Source: Scalesia atractyloides (Eukaryota; Streptophyta; Magnoliopsida; Asterales; Asteraceae). Taken from it: a stretch of 64,000 nt of DNA. Made by a program: the position numbers and the translations under genes. Every line of letters begins with the position of its first letter. Position 1 is the first letter of the stretch. The stretch spans positions 54,321,137 to 54,385,136 of the forward strand of contig CAMTDV010000017.1 in NCBI GenBank assembly GCA_947069175.1, read 5' to 3'. The notes under the pieces were generated by a model that did no database searches, was not told the DNA's origin, and saw nothing but the letters and a program-made list of their open reading frames with translations. Of the stretch, positions 23,235-33,652 are shown in pieces.

Positions 23235-24623
23235 ATGGTTAATCAACTGACGTTGGATCCATCTTCTTCTGGCGCAAGTTCAAACAATAGTGGTGTTCCG
23301 GCTGAAAATGTTTCTGAAACATTATCATCACCCACTACTCTTCCAACGACTGCCTCTACTGAACCAATGAATACAACAACGGAGCCCAGTATGCCTCAGA
23401 ATCAAGATTCTAATTCAGATGAAGCTGATAGGGAATCATCTTCTTCAGATGAAGAAGTGGAGCAGATAACAAGTCTTCTTAATCAATCTGCAGTCCCGAA
23501 CAACAGAAATGAAGTTTCATCAAGCTCTCGAAACATTGAATTGGTTGTTGATCTCAACATCACTAATCAGCAAAACTCAGTAGATGTTCCAAGTGAAGAA
23601 TTTCTGCGATCATATTCCTATCATCCGTCAACAAATATTGGAGAACTTCAAACTAGTGTTAGAACTCGAGGGCAAATTAATAAAGCACTCAGTGGTTACT
23701 ACACACGTGTTGCTACAACCCAGAACTATTGTTTCCATTCATGTTTCATCTCTCAGATTGAGCCTAAGACAATTAATGAAGCTTTAGCAGATGAAAAATG
23801 GGTACAAGCAATGCAAGAAGAATTATTCCAGTTTGACAACTTGGGTGCATGGAAACTTGAAGACCTACCAGAAAATCAGAAAGCAATTGATACTAAATGG
23901 GTCTTTAAGTGTAAACATGATGATAGAGGGGTTATTGTTCGTAACAAAGCTAGGCTTGTTGTCAAGGGATTTCACCAGCAGGAAGGGATAGACTACACGG
24001 AAGTCTATGCACCAGTAGCTCGATTGGAATCTATTCGAATATTTCTAGCTTTCGCATCATGGAAAGGATTTAAGGTCTATCAATTGGATGTCAAATCAGC
24101 TTTTCTGTATGGCAAACTACGCGAGAAGGTGTACGTTTGACAACCACCGGGGTTTGTCGATCCACTTAACAAGAAGAAGTGTACCTAATGGATAAAGCTC
24201 TTTATGGTCTACACCAAGCCCCGAGAGCTTGGTACGAGACTTTATCATAACATCTCGTCGGAAACGGTTTTATCAGAGGAACTGTGGATAGTACTCTTTT
24301 CACCAAAGAAGTTGATGGCCATCTGATTATAGTTCAAATCTACGTTGACGACATCATCTTTGGATCTACAAACGATAGTCTCTGCAAAGATCATGAAAAA
24401 GAAATTCGAAATGTCCTCGATGGGCGAAATGAAGTTCTTTCTTGGTTTGCAAGTAGATCAGCTTCCGGATGGTATTTTCATTCACCAGACTAAGTATGTT
24501 CACGACATCTTGAGGAATTTTGGAATGGAAAGCTTGGAGCCTCTATCTACGCCTCCTGCTCTAAATCATGGCTTTGTGTTGACGAGACTGGAGCCAAAGT
24601 TGACGAGACGTTATACAGATTGA
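23235..24623 (+). pseudogene. Copia B reverse transcriptase, broken
   Basis: A Ser/Asn/Thr-rich linker (23235-23640) leads to the reverse transcriptase: WVFKCKHDDRGVIVRNKARLV, GFHQQEGIDYTEVYAPVARLE and QLDVKSAFLYGKL. A TGA at 24138 interrupts the motif that is normally Cys in VYVCQPPG. Frameshifts occur near 24170, 24235 and 24420. The catalytic box YVDDIIFGS is intact at 24341-24367. Confidence 0.88.
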
Positions 24624-25321
24624 TGATTGGATCGCTGATGTATCTGATGGCATCGCGCCCAGATATTATGTATCCAACCTGCCTATGCGCCAGATATCAG
24701 TCAAGCCCGAGGATCTTACACATGCAGATCGTGAAGCGTATCTTCAGATATCTAAAAGGATGCCCAAGCATCGGCTTGTGGTACCCGAAGAACGACAATT
24801 TTTACCTCACAGGCTATGCTGATTCCGATTTTGGTGTAGATAAGTTGAACTCAAAATCAACTACAGCGGGATGCTAGTTCTTCGGAACAAGAATGGTAAT
24901 CTGGCAGTGTAAGAAACAGACTACGGTCGCTCTCTCTACCTGTGAAGCTGAGTATATCTTGGCCTCCAGCTTTTGTTCACAGATTCTGTGGATTCAACAA
25001 CAGATGAGAGACTATGGTCTGCAATTTCTAGACACTCTGTTGTATGTTGATAACAAGGCAGCCATCGATTATAACTAAAAATCCGGTTCATCACTCACGC
25101 ACAAAACACATTGAAATTCGTTATCATTTCATTCGTGATTGCTACGAAAAGAAATTGGTACGAATAGAAAAATCCACACCGACGAACAAAAGGCTGATTT
25201 TTATACCAAACGATTTTCATTATCACAGTTTAAATACTTGTTGAGAATTAACGGTATGAAAAATTTGCTGACAGGTGCGGATGCTGAGGTTGAATACGGA
25301 TCAGAGGACGAGTTCGCGTGA
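24620..25321 (+). pseudogene. Copia B RNase H, broken
   Basis: The blocks are IGSLMYLMASRPDIM, GYADSDFGVDKLNSKSTTAGC (stop at 24875), ALSTCEAEYILAS and YVDNKAAI, then a frameshift, then HSRTKHIEIRYHFIRD. They match the usual copia RNase H tail. It ends at a TGA at 25319-25321. Confidence 0.88.
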
Positions 25322-26750
25322 TCCACATTGGTTTGTAAATACTTTTCTAGTTTAGAATTTTATTAAAAACTAAAATCCAAAAAGATGTTTTTGATTTTAG
25401 TGGGAGAAATGTTAGAGAAAATACAAAAACATTCGAAAAATTTTAAAATTCAAAATGTTCAAAAACATTGAAAAAGACAAAAAGAATTCATTGTCATAAA
25501 AGGAAATGATAGTACATCAGTGGACTATCACAATATGCTAAAGAAATGTAAAGTTTTAAAAGTAATAAACGAGTCTTACTATGGATGTGTCGATAGGCTT
25601 AACACGTTCAGTAAACTGTTTTCGAGATATAAACTAAATTTTACAACTGCTTAATCTTGTGGATTAACACATCTTGGAATTATGGACTTAGTACTCCGAA
25701 ATTTCATTTGAAAGATTGCCTGATTCTGAGATACGAGGTCTTTATAGATAGTTGATATCTGGGGTATTATACAAGTTCTTCTTATTTTGCGGAAGCAATG
25801 GCCTAGAACTTCTATAATACTTTAACCTTTAAACTTCCAAAGTGCATGCGATATTGAAAAGTATCGAAAGATATAATCATATGCAATGCTGAAAAGATTC
25901 CTTAAGTGGAAAACACCTTAAAGTCGAGTCTTCATCTCTTTGTCTGTACGGTAGTACTATCCTCAGCTCTCAAGGTCTCGCACAACCCAGATACAGATAT
26001 CAATTACGCTATATTCACCTGTAAGATGAAATCTAGGGAATCTGGATACAAGATTATATTCAAGAAGTGGGAACCATAGATAAGTCAAGTTTCATGAATT
26101 CTATCTTAACATATCTTGAAACAGTTGAGAAATGTGGTAAAGTTTAAGTGGACAAATATATCGACAATCTAGGTAAACGAGTTTAAAACTTAAAGTCATT
26201 TAAAGGTCAACGGTACTGGTGATATGTCTCAATCAATTGATATGATTCTTAGGCACGAATTCATAAAAATATTTCTGTAAATATGTTTGTACATAGTCTA
26301 CATTGCTTATTTCATTGTATTTCAGCTTTACAGATTAAAATCAAAAAGATTTTCGGTGTGTTTTAGCATAAACTTACAAAAATACAAAAAGATTTTATTT
26401 CTACATTGTTTTTCAGCAAACCAATGTTGGAGAACGGATCTTTGAAGTCTGGTAAGGTGCTAGAACTGGTGGGAATCTCTTTGACAATGGGCTGGGAGCT
26501 AATCTGTTAATCTGAAAAGATAAAACGTTAAAAAGTTCATTAATTTGAAACTTTGATTTTGAAAATATCAACAGTTTGTTCGTAACGGGTCAAACCGGGG
26601 TCATTAACTTGGACTCGGCAGACAAATCGGTTAACCAAGGTCATTAGCTTGGACTTGGTCAATTGAGTGGTTTTTCATAACTGGTAAAAAGTTGGAAAGT
26701 TCAAGGTTAAAAATGAAAATTTTGAAAAAATTGAAATTTTAAGGTTTGGA
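25322..26750 (+). other. Copia B post-pol spacer
   Basis: This is A/T-rich and non-coding on both strands as far as I can see. A PPT-like TGGGAGAAATGTTAG occurs near its start (25401-25415). From about 26606 it is shared with Copia A 1668 onward. Nothing else is recognised. Confidence 0.6.
25399..25415 (+). other. PPT-like sequence just after Copia B pol
   Basis: AGTGGGAGAAA is followed by TGTTAG, the first six bases of the Copia A LTR. It may be a vestigial 3' end or a central polypurine tract, or chance. Confidence 0.3.
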
Positions 26751-26937
26751 AAGTTCGGCCGAACTTGCTAAACAATTCAAGTTTAACAATCAGCAAGTTT
26801 GACTGAACTTGCAGATGGCTGATTGTTTGTTTTTTTATAATAAATTCGTTCGAACTTAGTCTGGGCTTTTATGATGGGCTTAGGAAGTTCGCCCGAACTT
26901 GACATGGTATAAATACCATTCAAGTTCGGCCGAACTC
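26751..26937 (+). promoter_or_regulatory. Putative internal promoter of Copia B ORF2
   Basis: Palindromes lie at 26751-26766, 26794-26811 and 26885-26900, then TATAAATACC at 26908-26917, then another palindrome at 26921-26937. The LTR promoter has the same ingredients: palindromes followed by TATAAATACC. The ATG of ORF2 exon 1 follows 150 bp after the TATA box. Function is inferred from this resemblance and from conservation in Copia A (1921-1974). Confidence 0.6.
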
Positions 26938-27057
26938 ATTTACTTGTTATCAGAACACTTGAGCGAACTTGAGCTTTTTGAGAGAATTTGTGAGAAATTG
27001 GCATTTGTATACCGTTATACTGTCGAATCAAGATTGTTTTTGGTGATTTGCACACCA

Positions 27058-27072
27058 ATGACAATGGCAGAG
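27058..27072 (+). pseudogene. Copia B ORF2 exon 1 (predicted)
   Basis: ATGACAATGGCAGAG encodes five residues and ends at AG|GTATAA, a good donor. It is in frame with exon 2 at 27705 because exon 1 is 15 nt long. Copia A has an ATG at the same place ending at ATG|GTAAGA. The exon is predicted and no transcript evidence is available. Confidence 0.55.
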
Positions 27073-27704
27073 GTATAAAATTGCGATAAACTATGAATCG
27101 AACCGTTAAACAAACAAAACTAGATCTAAAACTTAAAATCTGATAGATTTAGGTGTTGTTGGACAAAATTGAACATAGATCTTGATCTACACCTAAAATC
27201 GACCGTGAAATTTATTTTGATTGAACTGAAATACTTGTTTGCATGTTTGAACTTGGTTCATCTGTTGAAGAAGACGACAAGTTCGGCCGAACTTGTTGTC
27301 AAGTTCGACCGGACTTGTCCAAAACACAACTAAATGAACCAGAAACATGTTCGACCGAACTTGATTGTTGAAGTGTTTTTTATCCAATCATGTTCGACCA
27401 AACTTATGTTAACAAAAAGTGACTTGTTTGAATTGTAAGTTCGCCTGAACTTGTTCTTTAATGTGAAACATGTGTCTCATACATGTTCGGCGAACTTAGG
27501 AAAAACTGAATAATAAAAACTGTAAGTTCGCCCGAACTTGCATTAGAAAAAAGTTGAACATGTTTGTTACATGTTTGGGCGAACTTGTTAAAATCAGAGT
27601 GTTTAACACTAATCAAGTTCGCCCGAACTTGATTAAAGTGTTAGAAATTTCTTTTTCTTTCTCGAAAAGCGTGCTAATTGTTTTATATCGTTTTTCACTC
27701 ACAG
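27073..27704 (+). other. Predicted 632-nt intron in ORF2, carrying a palindrome array
   Basis: It starts GTATAA and ends TTTTTCACTCACAG. CTAAT, a branch-point-like sequence, sits at 27674-27678, about 27 nt before the acceptor, with a T-rich tract between. Palindromes of the AAGTTCG-NN-CGAACTT family lie at 27278-27295, 27300-27317, 27346-27363, 27437-27452, 27524-27539 and 27611-27634, with decayed copies near 27389, 27482 and 27572. The last has 11-bp arms. Confidence 0.55.
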
Positions 27705-28600
27705 ATTCTAGCACGTGTTTTCTCAGTTGAGTTTTCCAAAACTCACAATACATGTATTACGCTTGACAAGTCTATTTGTCCGTCGCTGAAAGAATATGAC
27801 AATATGAAGTTTCTCGAAGATAGTCAATTCGCCGTGCAATTACTGAGCGCACAGTATCTTATCGATCTCATATTGTTCACTTCTGGATGAACGCGAGTCT
27901 AAGCGCTGACGAGAAGACAATCTCTTCTACGGTACAAGTTGGTGATGAGCTAAAGCCGATCACAGTAACCGAAGGTGATATTCGAAGGATTTTGAATCTC
28001 AAAGATAAAGAAGATGATCTAATTCATCTAGATGAGAAGATGGTTCTTGGATGCTATTTCCGCATGGGATACAAAGGAAGCGTAAACAAGCCAACGCTAA
28101 AGAAAGGGGAAGTGCCTAACCCCTACAAGCTTCTGATTCATGCGTTGATTCATACTTTTAGCCATCGCAAATCCGGTTTGGATGATGTTCATGATTATTG
28201 GCTAGCATGACAACGACGCTTATTCTGAAGAAGCCGTTCAATGTTTCAAAGTTAGTATTTACTCACATGTCGAAGAACATGGAGGATTTGAGATTGTGCC
28301 TTTATCCAAGATTTATTCAGATGTTGATTGATGAAAAGTATGCCAACATAGCTCGAGATCCGAATGACGTTCTTTACTTAGTTCATCTTGATGAAACCAC
28401 AGTGAAGAAGCTTATTAAGTTTCAAAAGCAAGCTTCAGCTCCTATTGCCAAGCCGTATTCGAAGCGATTAAAGACTCAGATTATGTCTCGCCACCTGGAA
28501 ACAAATGAAGAAAGGATGGTAGTGACGATGAAAAGGAACTTAAAGCCGAGCGAGAATGGTTTAAAGAATTCAAACCGAAGGCAAGGAGTGAATGGTTTTT
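27705..28600 (+). pseudogene. Copia B ORF2 exon 2, N-terminal domain (broken)
   Basis: The frame from 27705 gives ARVFSVEFSKTHN and FLEDSQFAVQLLSAQYLID, then a 1-nt shift at about 27886, then MNASLSADEKTI, VTEGDIRRILNL and ALIHTFSHRKSG. A second shift at about 28205 precedes KPFNVSKLVFTHM and LYPRFIQMLID. From memory this resembles a hypothetical-protein family common in Asteraceae draft genomes, with a VTED-IR and YPRFLQ pattern. I could not check this. There is no signal peptide or membrane segment, so it is not env-like. The function is unknown. Confidence 0.65.
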
Positions 28601-29437
28601 GAAAGCTGAAGTTGATAAATCTAAAAAGAAGCGAGCATCAAAGAAAGTTGAAACTTTGCTTGTTGATGAGGAGGAGACTGAGAATGTTGAGGCAGTGGCT
28701 GGATCGAGCGCTGCAGTTGTTAATGAGAGTCAAGAAACTGTGAAGTCGACTCAAGAAGAGGTAATTTCTGCTACGTCTGAAATGAAGAATCTGATAAAGA
28801 GCCTGAAAAGAGAGAGGCTGAAATTAGAGCAGAAAAAGAAAGGAGATTGGATGCAGATTTTGATCCAAGTGCTGAAAAAGAATCTGATGAGGAGAGGCCA
28901 AAGAAAAAAACTAAACGAACAAAGTCTCCAGCAATTGAGATATCAAAGAAGACTACAGGGTCACCTCATACTAAAGGGAAACGAAAGGCTAAGAAATCTC
29001 AGAAAGCTGTGAGCAAAAGATACAAGAGCAAAGTGAAAAGCACAGAAGCCACACAAGAACCTTCTTGTGCTCAGGAGAAAGGAGCCACACAAGAACCTCC
29101 TGTTATCGTTCATGTCAAAGCTGAAAGGCCAGGAGTTACATAAGAACCTCCTGTGTCTATATTTGTTGAAGTTCTGATCGCTGAATCGTTGAGTGCTAAA
29201 AAGACTTCTGCTCCTAAAGTTCTACACCAAAGAAGTCTACACTTAAAGCTGCAACACCAAAAGATTCAACACCTAAGACACCAAGGGGTAGTATGTTTGG
29301 TGATATGCCATACGGTCCAATCAGTCTTGAAGATTTGGATGAATTTTTCCCAGAGACAAATGCTGCAATGTTGGAAAAAACGTGTGAAGGTATTAGAAGA
29401 TAAAGTTGCACTGATTGAGGTTGAAAAGGCTGAGCTT
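28601..29437 (+). pseudogene. Copia B ORF2 basic, NLS-rich and low-complexity region
   Basis: Alternating charged segments include SKKKRASKK, PKKKTKRTK and TKGKRKAKK, which look like nuclear localisation signals. A short repeat ATQEPP occurs at about 29050 and 29093 and, broken by a stop, near 29141. Frameshifts lie near 28600, 28850 and 29150. Nuclear targeting is inferred from the basic clusters only. Confidence 0.6.
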
Positions 29438-29666
29438 GTAAAAGCAAAGTTGATAGAAATACTTGACGATAAAGTGAAGGTGCACTGATTGAGCTTGAAT
29501 TTTCTTCAATTCTGCAACCTTTGTTTGTAATTTTTCATTGGCGTCCTGCAGACTTTCTATCAACGCCTTGTAATACTCACGTTCATTCTCGAGCACCTTC
29601 ACTTTATCGTCAAGTATTTCTTTTTCAACTTTGCTTTGATTCACCTTCTATCAACTTTGCTTTTAC
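29438..29666. repeat. Inverted repeat enclosing an inverted coding segment of ORF2
   Basis: The arm at 29438-29483 (GTAAAAGCAAAGTTGATAGAA onward) recurs in reverse complement within 29593-29666, where it has about 28 extra bases. The 109 bp between them code on the minus strand for YYKALIESLQDANEKLQ, which Copia A carries on the plus strand at about 2290-2345 (YLKALIESLQDANERLQ). The segment has therefore been inverted in place in Copia B. Confidence 0.8.
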
Positions 29667-30160
29667 AATAATCTGAATATTGATTTTATCGCCGAATACG
29701 ATCGTCTGGATCGTCAAGAAGCCAATGAACGTGCTGAGAGAGAATTGGCTGAGGGTGGTAAAGGGAAGTAGGTTGAGGGTGAAGCCCCTAAATCTATTAC
29801 TGAGAAATCTTCTGATGTCCCCGAGAAGCCTAATGAAGATGTTTCAAAAGCTTCTGAGTCTGATATACAAAAGGTTGACGAATCTGTCAAGCCTTCTGAT
29901 CCTATTGTTGTTACTAAAGAAAAAGACGATGATGAAGTCGAGAAAGAGGATAAGAATGAGGATGAAGAGGAGGAAGGTTATGAAGATTGGAATGTTGGAG
30001 ATGATGATGATGATGATTTTGATCAAGGAGATGATGATTTTGATCAGGGTGGTACTGGCTTAAAGATCAATGAAGCTAAAGTTTCTGATGAATTTGATTT
30101 TTCTGATCTGATGGACGATTAATTTAATCGAATGGAAGGTAAAAGCCAGGGGGAGTCAGG
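29667..30160 (+). pseudogene. Copia B ORF2 acidic region
   Basis: The block YDRLDRQEANERAERELAEGG matches Copia A ARLDLQEAKEKAEKELSEQG. A TAG follows near 29770, then an Asp/Glu-rich stretch to 30120 (runs of GAT codons at 29999-30045) that ends at a TAA near 30120. The layout is the same as in Copia A at 2450-2820. Confidence 0.7.
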
Positions 30161-31312
30161 GCAAAAAGGGCCTTTAGATGATATTGATTTACTAGATGTT
30201 GATCATTTTGCGAAGCCTATGACTGCAGTACCTACGAAGCCTTTAATACTGATGTGGAACGCAATGTTGAAGAAGGTGAGTTTGTACATAATTACTCGAA
30301 AGAAGATCTAGGAAAACTAGTTGAAGCTGAGAACTTGGAGTTTGATTTTGAAGAGGTTATGAATGTTAACACATTTGAACCTAAAGAGTATCAGTATGAA
30401 AGAAGGTTTGAGGCCGATGAGTATAATCGTGTCATTGTGGAAGATTGGTCCTCAGATGATGAAACAGAACAGAAAGCTAAGTATGTTGGTCAGGACTCAG
30501 AAAGTTTTCCTACATTTGAAGAGATGTATAAACAGCTGAATGAAGATATGTTGAAAGATAGAATTGCTGGAGAGCTACGTGAAGGAAAGATTCCTAAACC
30601 AATGACCAAAGAAGAGATAGCTGAAGCGACAAAGACCTGGTTCAAGGAGATGCCTCGTGAACGTAAGTTTCAACGTCCACTAGCATTCTTCACCAGAGAT
30701 AAAGTTGTTTCTTTGGGAGATATATTGAGTTGGGGATGGTTTAAAGAGCTCAACGTATATGCAATCAAAAGAGAGTTTGGAGTGTAGTACTTCAAATATC
30801 TTGCTGATTTAAAGACATTGCCGTACTGGGATATGGAAGAGCTAGTGCAAACAGTGAACGTTACTTATCAGATGAAGACAGTTGATCAATTTTTGTGGAA
30901 GATGATTAAATACGAAGCTGATAAAGGTTGGAATCACTGGAAGTCGTTTATTCCGAGACGAAGAATAAAGATTAACAAGGTTACAAGAGAAAAGGACATA
31001 ACGTTGATTATGAAACGTCCTAGAGCCATGAGAAATATGCCACTTATGCCGATCGAACAGAACTTTTATCCTTTATTCAAGTGGTGGTAGATTGATCTAG
31101 CTACATGTGAAGCATTGATTGTTTTAAAGTTTGAAGATCATCTGGATATTGCTAAGGAACGAGTTGAAGTGATGGGTTATCAGGGTATGAGAGGTGTGTG
31201 GAGAACGATAAGGATTCTAGATCCTATGTGGTTGGTTAACTGCTCGAGAGAAGATATAAAATGCCTTTTCTATAGAAAGATTGTTTTTGAAGAAAGAGAA
31301 AAGGTATAGGCG
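30161..31312 (+). pseudogene. Copia B ORF2 conserved C-terminal domain (two in-frame TAGs)
   Basis: From 30254 a single frame runs to 31309 interrupted only by TAG at 30785 and TAG at 31088. In Copia A both positions are Gln codons (CAA). Conserved blocks with A are SFPTFEEMY, KPMTKEEI, WFKEMPRERKF, AFFTRD, SLGDILSWGWFKELN, LPYWD and MRNMPLMPIEQ. The strong protein identity against diverged flanks suggests past selection on the protein. I do not recognise the domain. Confidence 0.75.
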
Positions 31313-31609
31313 ATGCAGTACCAGAAAGTTGTCAACGTTTGCTATGCACGTAATGTAAATTCTGGTAAAATGTGGCAAACAAAGTGGAGGGATCTGGAAA
31401 GAGTTGAATTTCTTAAAGAAGAAACCAGAAGTGAGGCGATTAAAGAAAAGATGGAAAAAGCGGTAAGACAAAGTTCGCTCAGAATGGCTAACTTTAAAAG
31501 GCCACCGCCAACTGATCAAACGCCGGACCCGAAACAAGAGAGACGAAAGAAACCGTACAAGAACTTTTTGGTCGGGTACGTTAATGTTTATATGAAGACA
31601 GAGTTTTGA
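31313..31609 (+). pseudogene. Copia B ORF2 C-terminal basic tail
   Basis: An Arg/Lys-rich tail contains PPPTDQTPDPKQERRKKP and ends at TGA 31607-31609, 28 bp before the polypurine tract. It is the equivalent of Copia A 15408-15655. ORF2 therefore extends almost to the 3' LTR. Confidence 0.7.
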
Positions 31610-31636
31610 AGACTGATAAAAGACGAAGACAATATC

Positions 31637-31648
31637 CAAAGGGGAGTC
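31637..31648 (+). other. Copia B polypurine tract
   Basis: CAAAGGGGAGTC lies directly before the 3' LTR. Confidence 0.85.
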
Positions 31649-32049
31649 TGTTGGTGCATAATGTCTATGTCTTAGTCTTATATCGAGTCTGTATTGTATA
31701 GAGCTGAATAGGCTAGGTTTTGAAGTATTTATAAAGTGTTTTAGCCAAGTTCGGCCATATGTCATGAAATGTATGCATGTTCGGCCGAACTTGCATAGGC
31801 AAGTTCGGGCGAACTTGCACCCTCCATGGCCGAACTTGTTGTGCTATAAATACCTAGCTTGTGTGTCTCATTTGTAACTTTGGGATTGTAGAGGCGAAGC
31901 TCTGTCAGTCTGTAATCTAAACGTTTAATCAGTGAAACTGACGATTAACTGATTAATTCTTCTCTATTGGTAACACGACATAATATTTCCGCTATTATGG
32001 ACGTTAGATATCAAATTTAGGTTCCTAAGCATCGAGGATCGGTCCTACA
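31649..32049 (+). repeat. Copia B 3' LTR
   Basis: 401 bp, TATAAATA at 31845-31852. The palindromes at about 31777-31788 and 31802-31817 are intact here. Confidence 0.95.
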
Positions 32050-32905
32050 ATATTTCTCAAATTTTTTTCTCAAACGCTCTCAGCAAAATGTTTCTCAATC
32101 TATTTATCTCAAAAATTTTATCAAATGGTTTCTCAAAATGCTTTCTCAAAAGTTTTCGTCAAAATGTTTCTCGACTTATTTATCCTAAGCATTTTATCAA
32201 AAGATTTCTCAAAATGTTTTACTCTCAAACATTTTCATCGAAATCCTGGTTTTTAATAATGTGAACACATGCAATCTGGAAGGGTGAATGCCTGTACCCC
32301 GAGTTTTCTGTCTAAGGCTAGAGTGTTCATACAAATCCGCATTATCGGACAAGTCACTCTTACTTGGGAACTCTTAGGATGAGTGTTCACTTATAGGAAA
32401 AATCATGTCTTCTCGAAAACATTATGAAAACCCATCTACCTTGATCAGTTGAACGAATTCCTAAACACTACTACCTTTGTGAGACTACTCCGACATGTTA
32501 CCTTTGATACTATGTTACGACTATGTCCAGTGCATTTAAAATAAATTCCATTTCATTTCACAACAATTTATATTCCAACTTTATTTTCCAATACTATTTT
32601 CCGCCTTTCAAATTTTCAAAATTTTTATTCATTTGGATGAGAGTTTTCAATTTTTATACACAATGTTTCTGTATTTTAGAAATTCGATTAAAAATATTTT
32701 TATCTTAAAAACTAATTTTAAAAAGGTAAAAAAAATTCAATACAAACCATTAAGTTGGTTTGTATTTTCTTGTCCAAAAATATAACAAAAGTTTATTTTC
32801 AAGCAATTCTTATTTCAAAACAAAATCCACAATACTATTTTATTCCAAAATACAAGAAACATGATTTTTGAAAGAATATCAAGTTGAGATTTTCAATTCA
32901 TTTTA
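32050..32905 (+). other. G2 leader, second part
   Basis: This resumes after Copia B and matches the reverse complement of G3 leader 38300-39190. Positions 32268-32412 hold the conserved chromovirus leader block. The rest is A/T-rich and non-coding. It ends at G3, and TTTTA (32901-32905) is the likely G3 target site, whose partner is outside the window. Confidence 0.75.
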
Positions 32906-33652
32906 TGTAACACTCCAATCGCTTAATACAACAACACGCGATGGAAATATCGGGGAGTCACGTTACAGATTGCTCACAACTACTGGTACTAAATTGTTTC
33001 ATTATTATTAACATTGTTTTACAATACAAAGAATACATGAAGTTGTCTTTTGATTAAAGAAGTCTAAAGCACGGATGCATTCCTATGTGTAGATGCTTGA
33101 ATAATCGAAACTTGAATCATATGTGAAAAAGAAACATCAACAAAAAATGTTGGCGAGTACATCGTTTTGTTGGCCAAGTTAATGGCAAAAAGTTTAGTGT
33201 TGCAATACTTCGACAACTACAAGAGTCGTCTATTGAAAATGGACTCTTTGAAGCCAAGGAACGACAAAAAGATTTAGTATTGCAATACATTAACTTGATT
33301 ATGAAACTTGTGACAAAATAGTTTTTTATATGGCAACATGATTAATACTAAGTAATTTTTATGCCATTGAAAATTGTACTTTGTTCAATGTAATCGCCTC
33401 GAATTTGGTCATATATTAGAAATCCAAACAAGGATTAATAACAACAATATTGAAATTTGCCATAACTCGTGTGAGTATTATTGGAAATTAAATCAATGAT
33501 TTAATATAATACTTTGGTTATCCTTCTAAGAGTCTAACATATTAAAATATGAAAGAGTTCTACAAGGATTTGGATATTGTACTTTGAAACAATCAAACAC
33601 AAAATCCTAATGTGATTCAGATAACGCTACAAGAGTAATACAATAAGAACAT

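Larger units (their letters stand above)
17125..32049 (+). mobile_element. Copia B: 14.9-kb Ty1/copia element with an extra post-pol gene
   Basis: Both LTRs are 401 bp, run TGTTGG...TACA and differ at about 14 positions by hand count (about 3.5%). The order is PBS, palindrome-rich leader, gag, protease, integrase, reverse transcriptase, RNase H, a 1.3-kb spacer, then a second gene of about 4 kb before the polypurine tract. Integrase before reverse transcriptase defines copia. Its 14.9-kb length with such short LTRs is unusual. Large copia elements with a post-pol gene recall Sireviruses, but those normally have LTRs of about 1 kb, so I do not assign the lineage. Many stops and frameshifts make it defective. 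Confidence 0.93.
16124..32905 (+). mobile_element. G2: remnant of a plus-strand chromovirus, host of Copia A, Copia B and G3
   Basis: The remaining sequence is 16124-17124 plus 32050-32905. The pieces match G3 in reverse complement, including the LTR end, primer site, leader and the gag-proximal sequence. Copia A interrupts the LTR, Copia B the leader, and G3 cuts the leader just before gag. No coding part of G2 remains in the window. Confidence 0.8.

Noticed and set aside
29393..29644. Separate minus-strand gene in Copia B
   Set aside because: The frame is an inverted piece of ORF2, shown by its plus-strand match in Copia A at 2290-2345.
27705..31609. ORF2 as an envelope gene
   Set aside because: No signal peptide, no membrane-spanning segment and no cleavage site are seen. 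The protein is highly charged.
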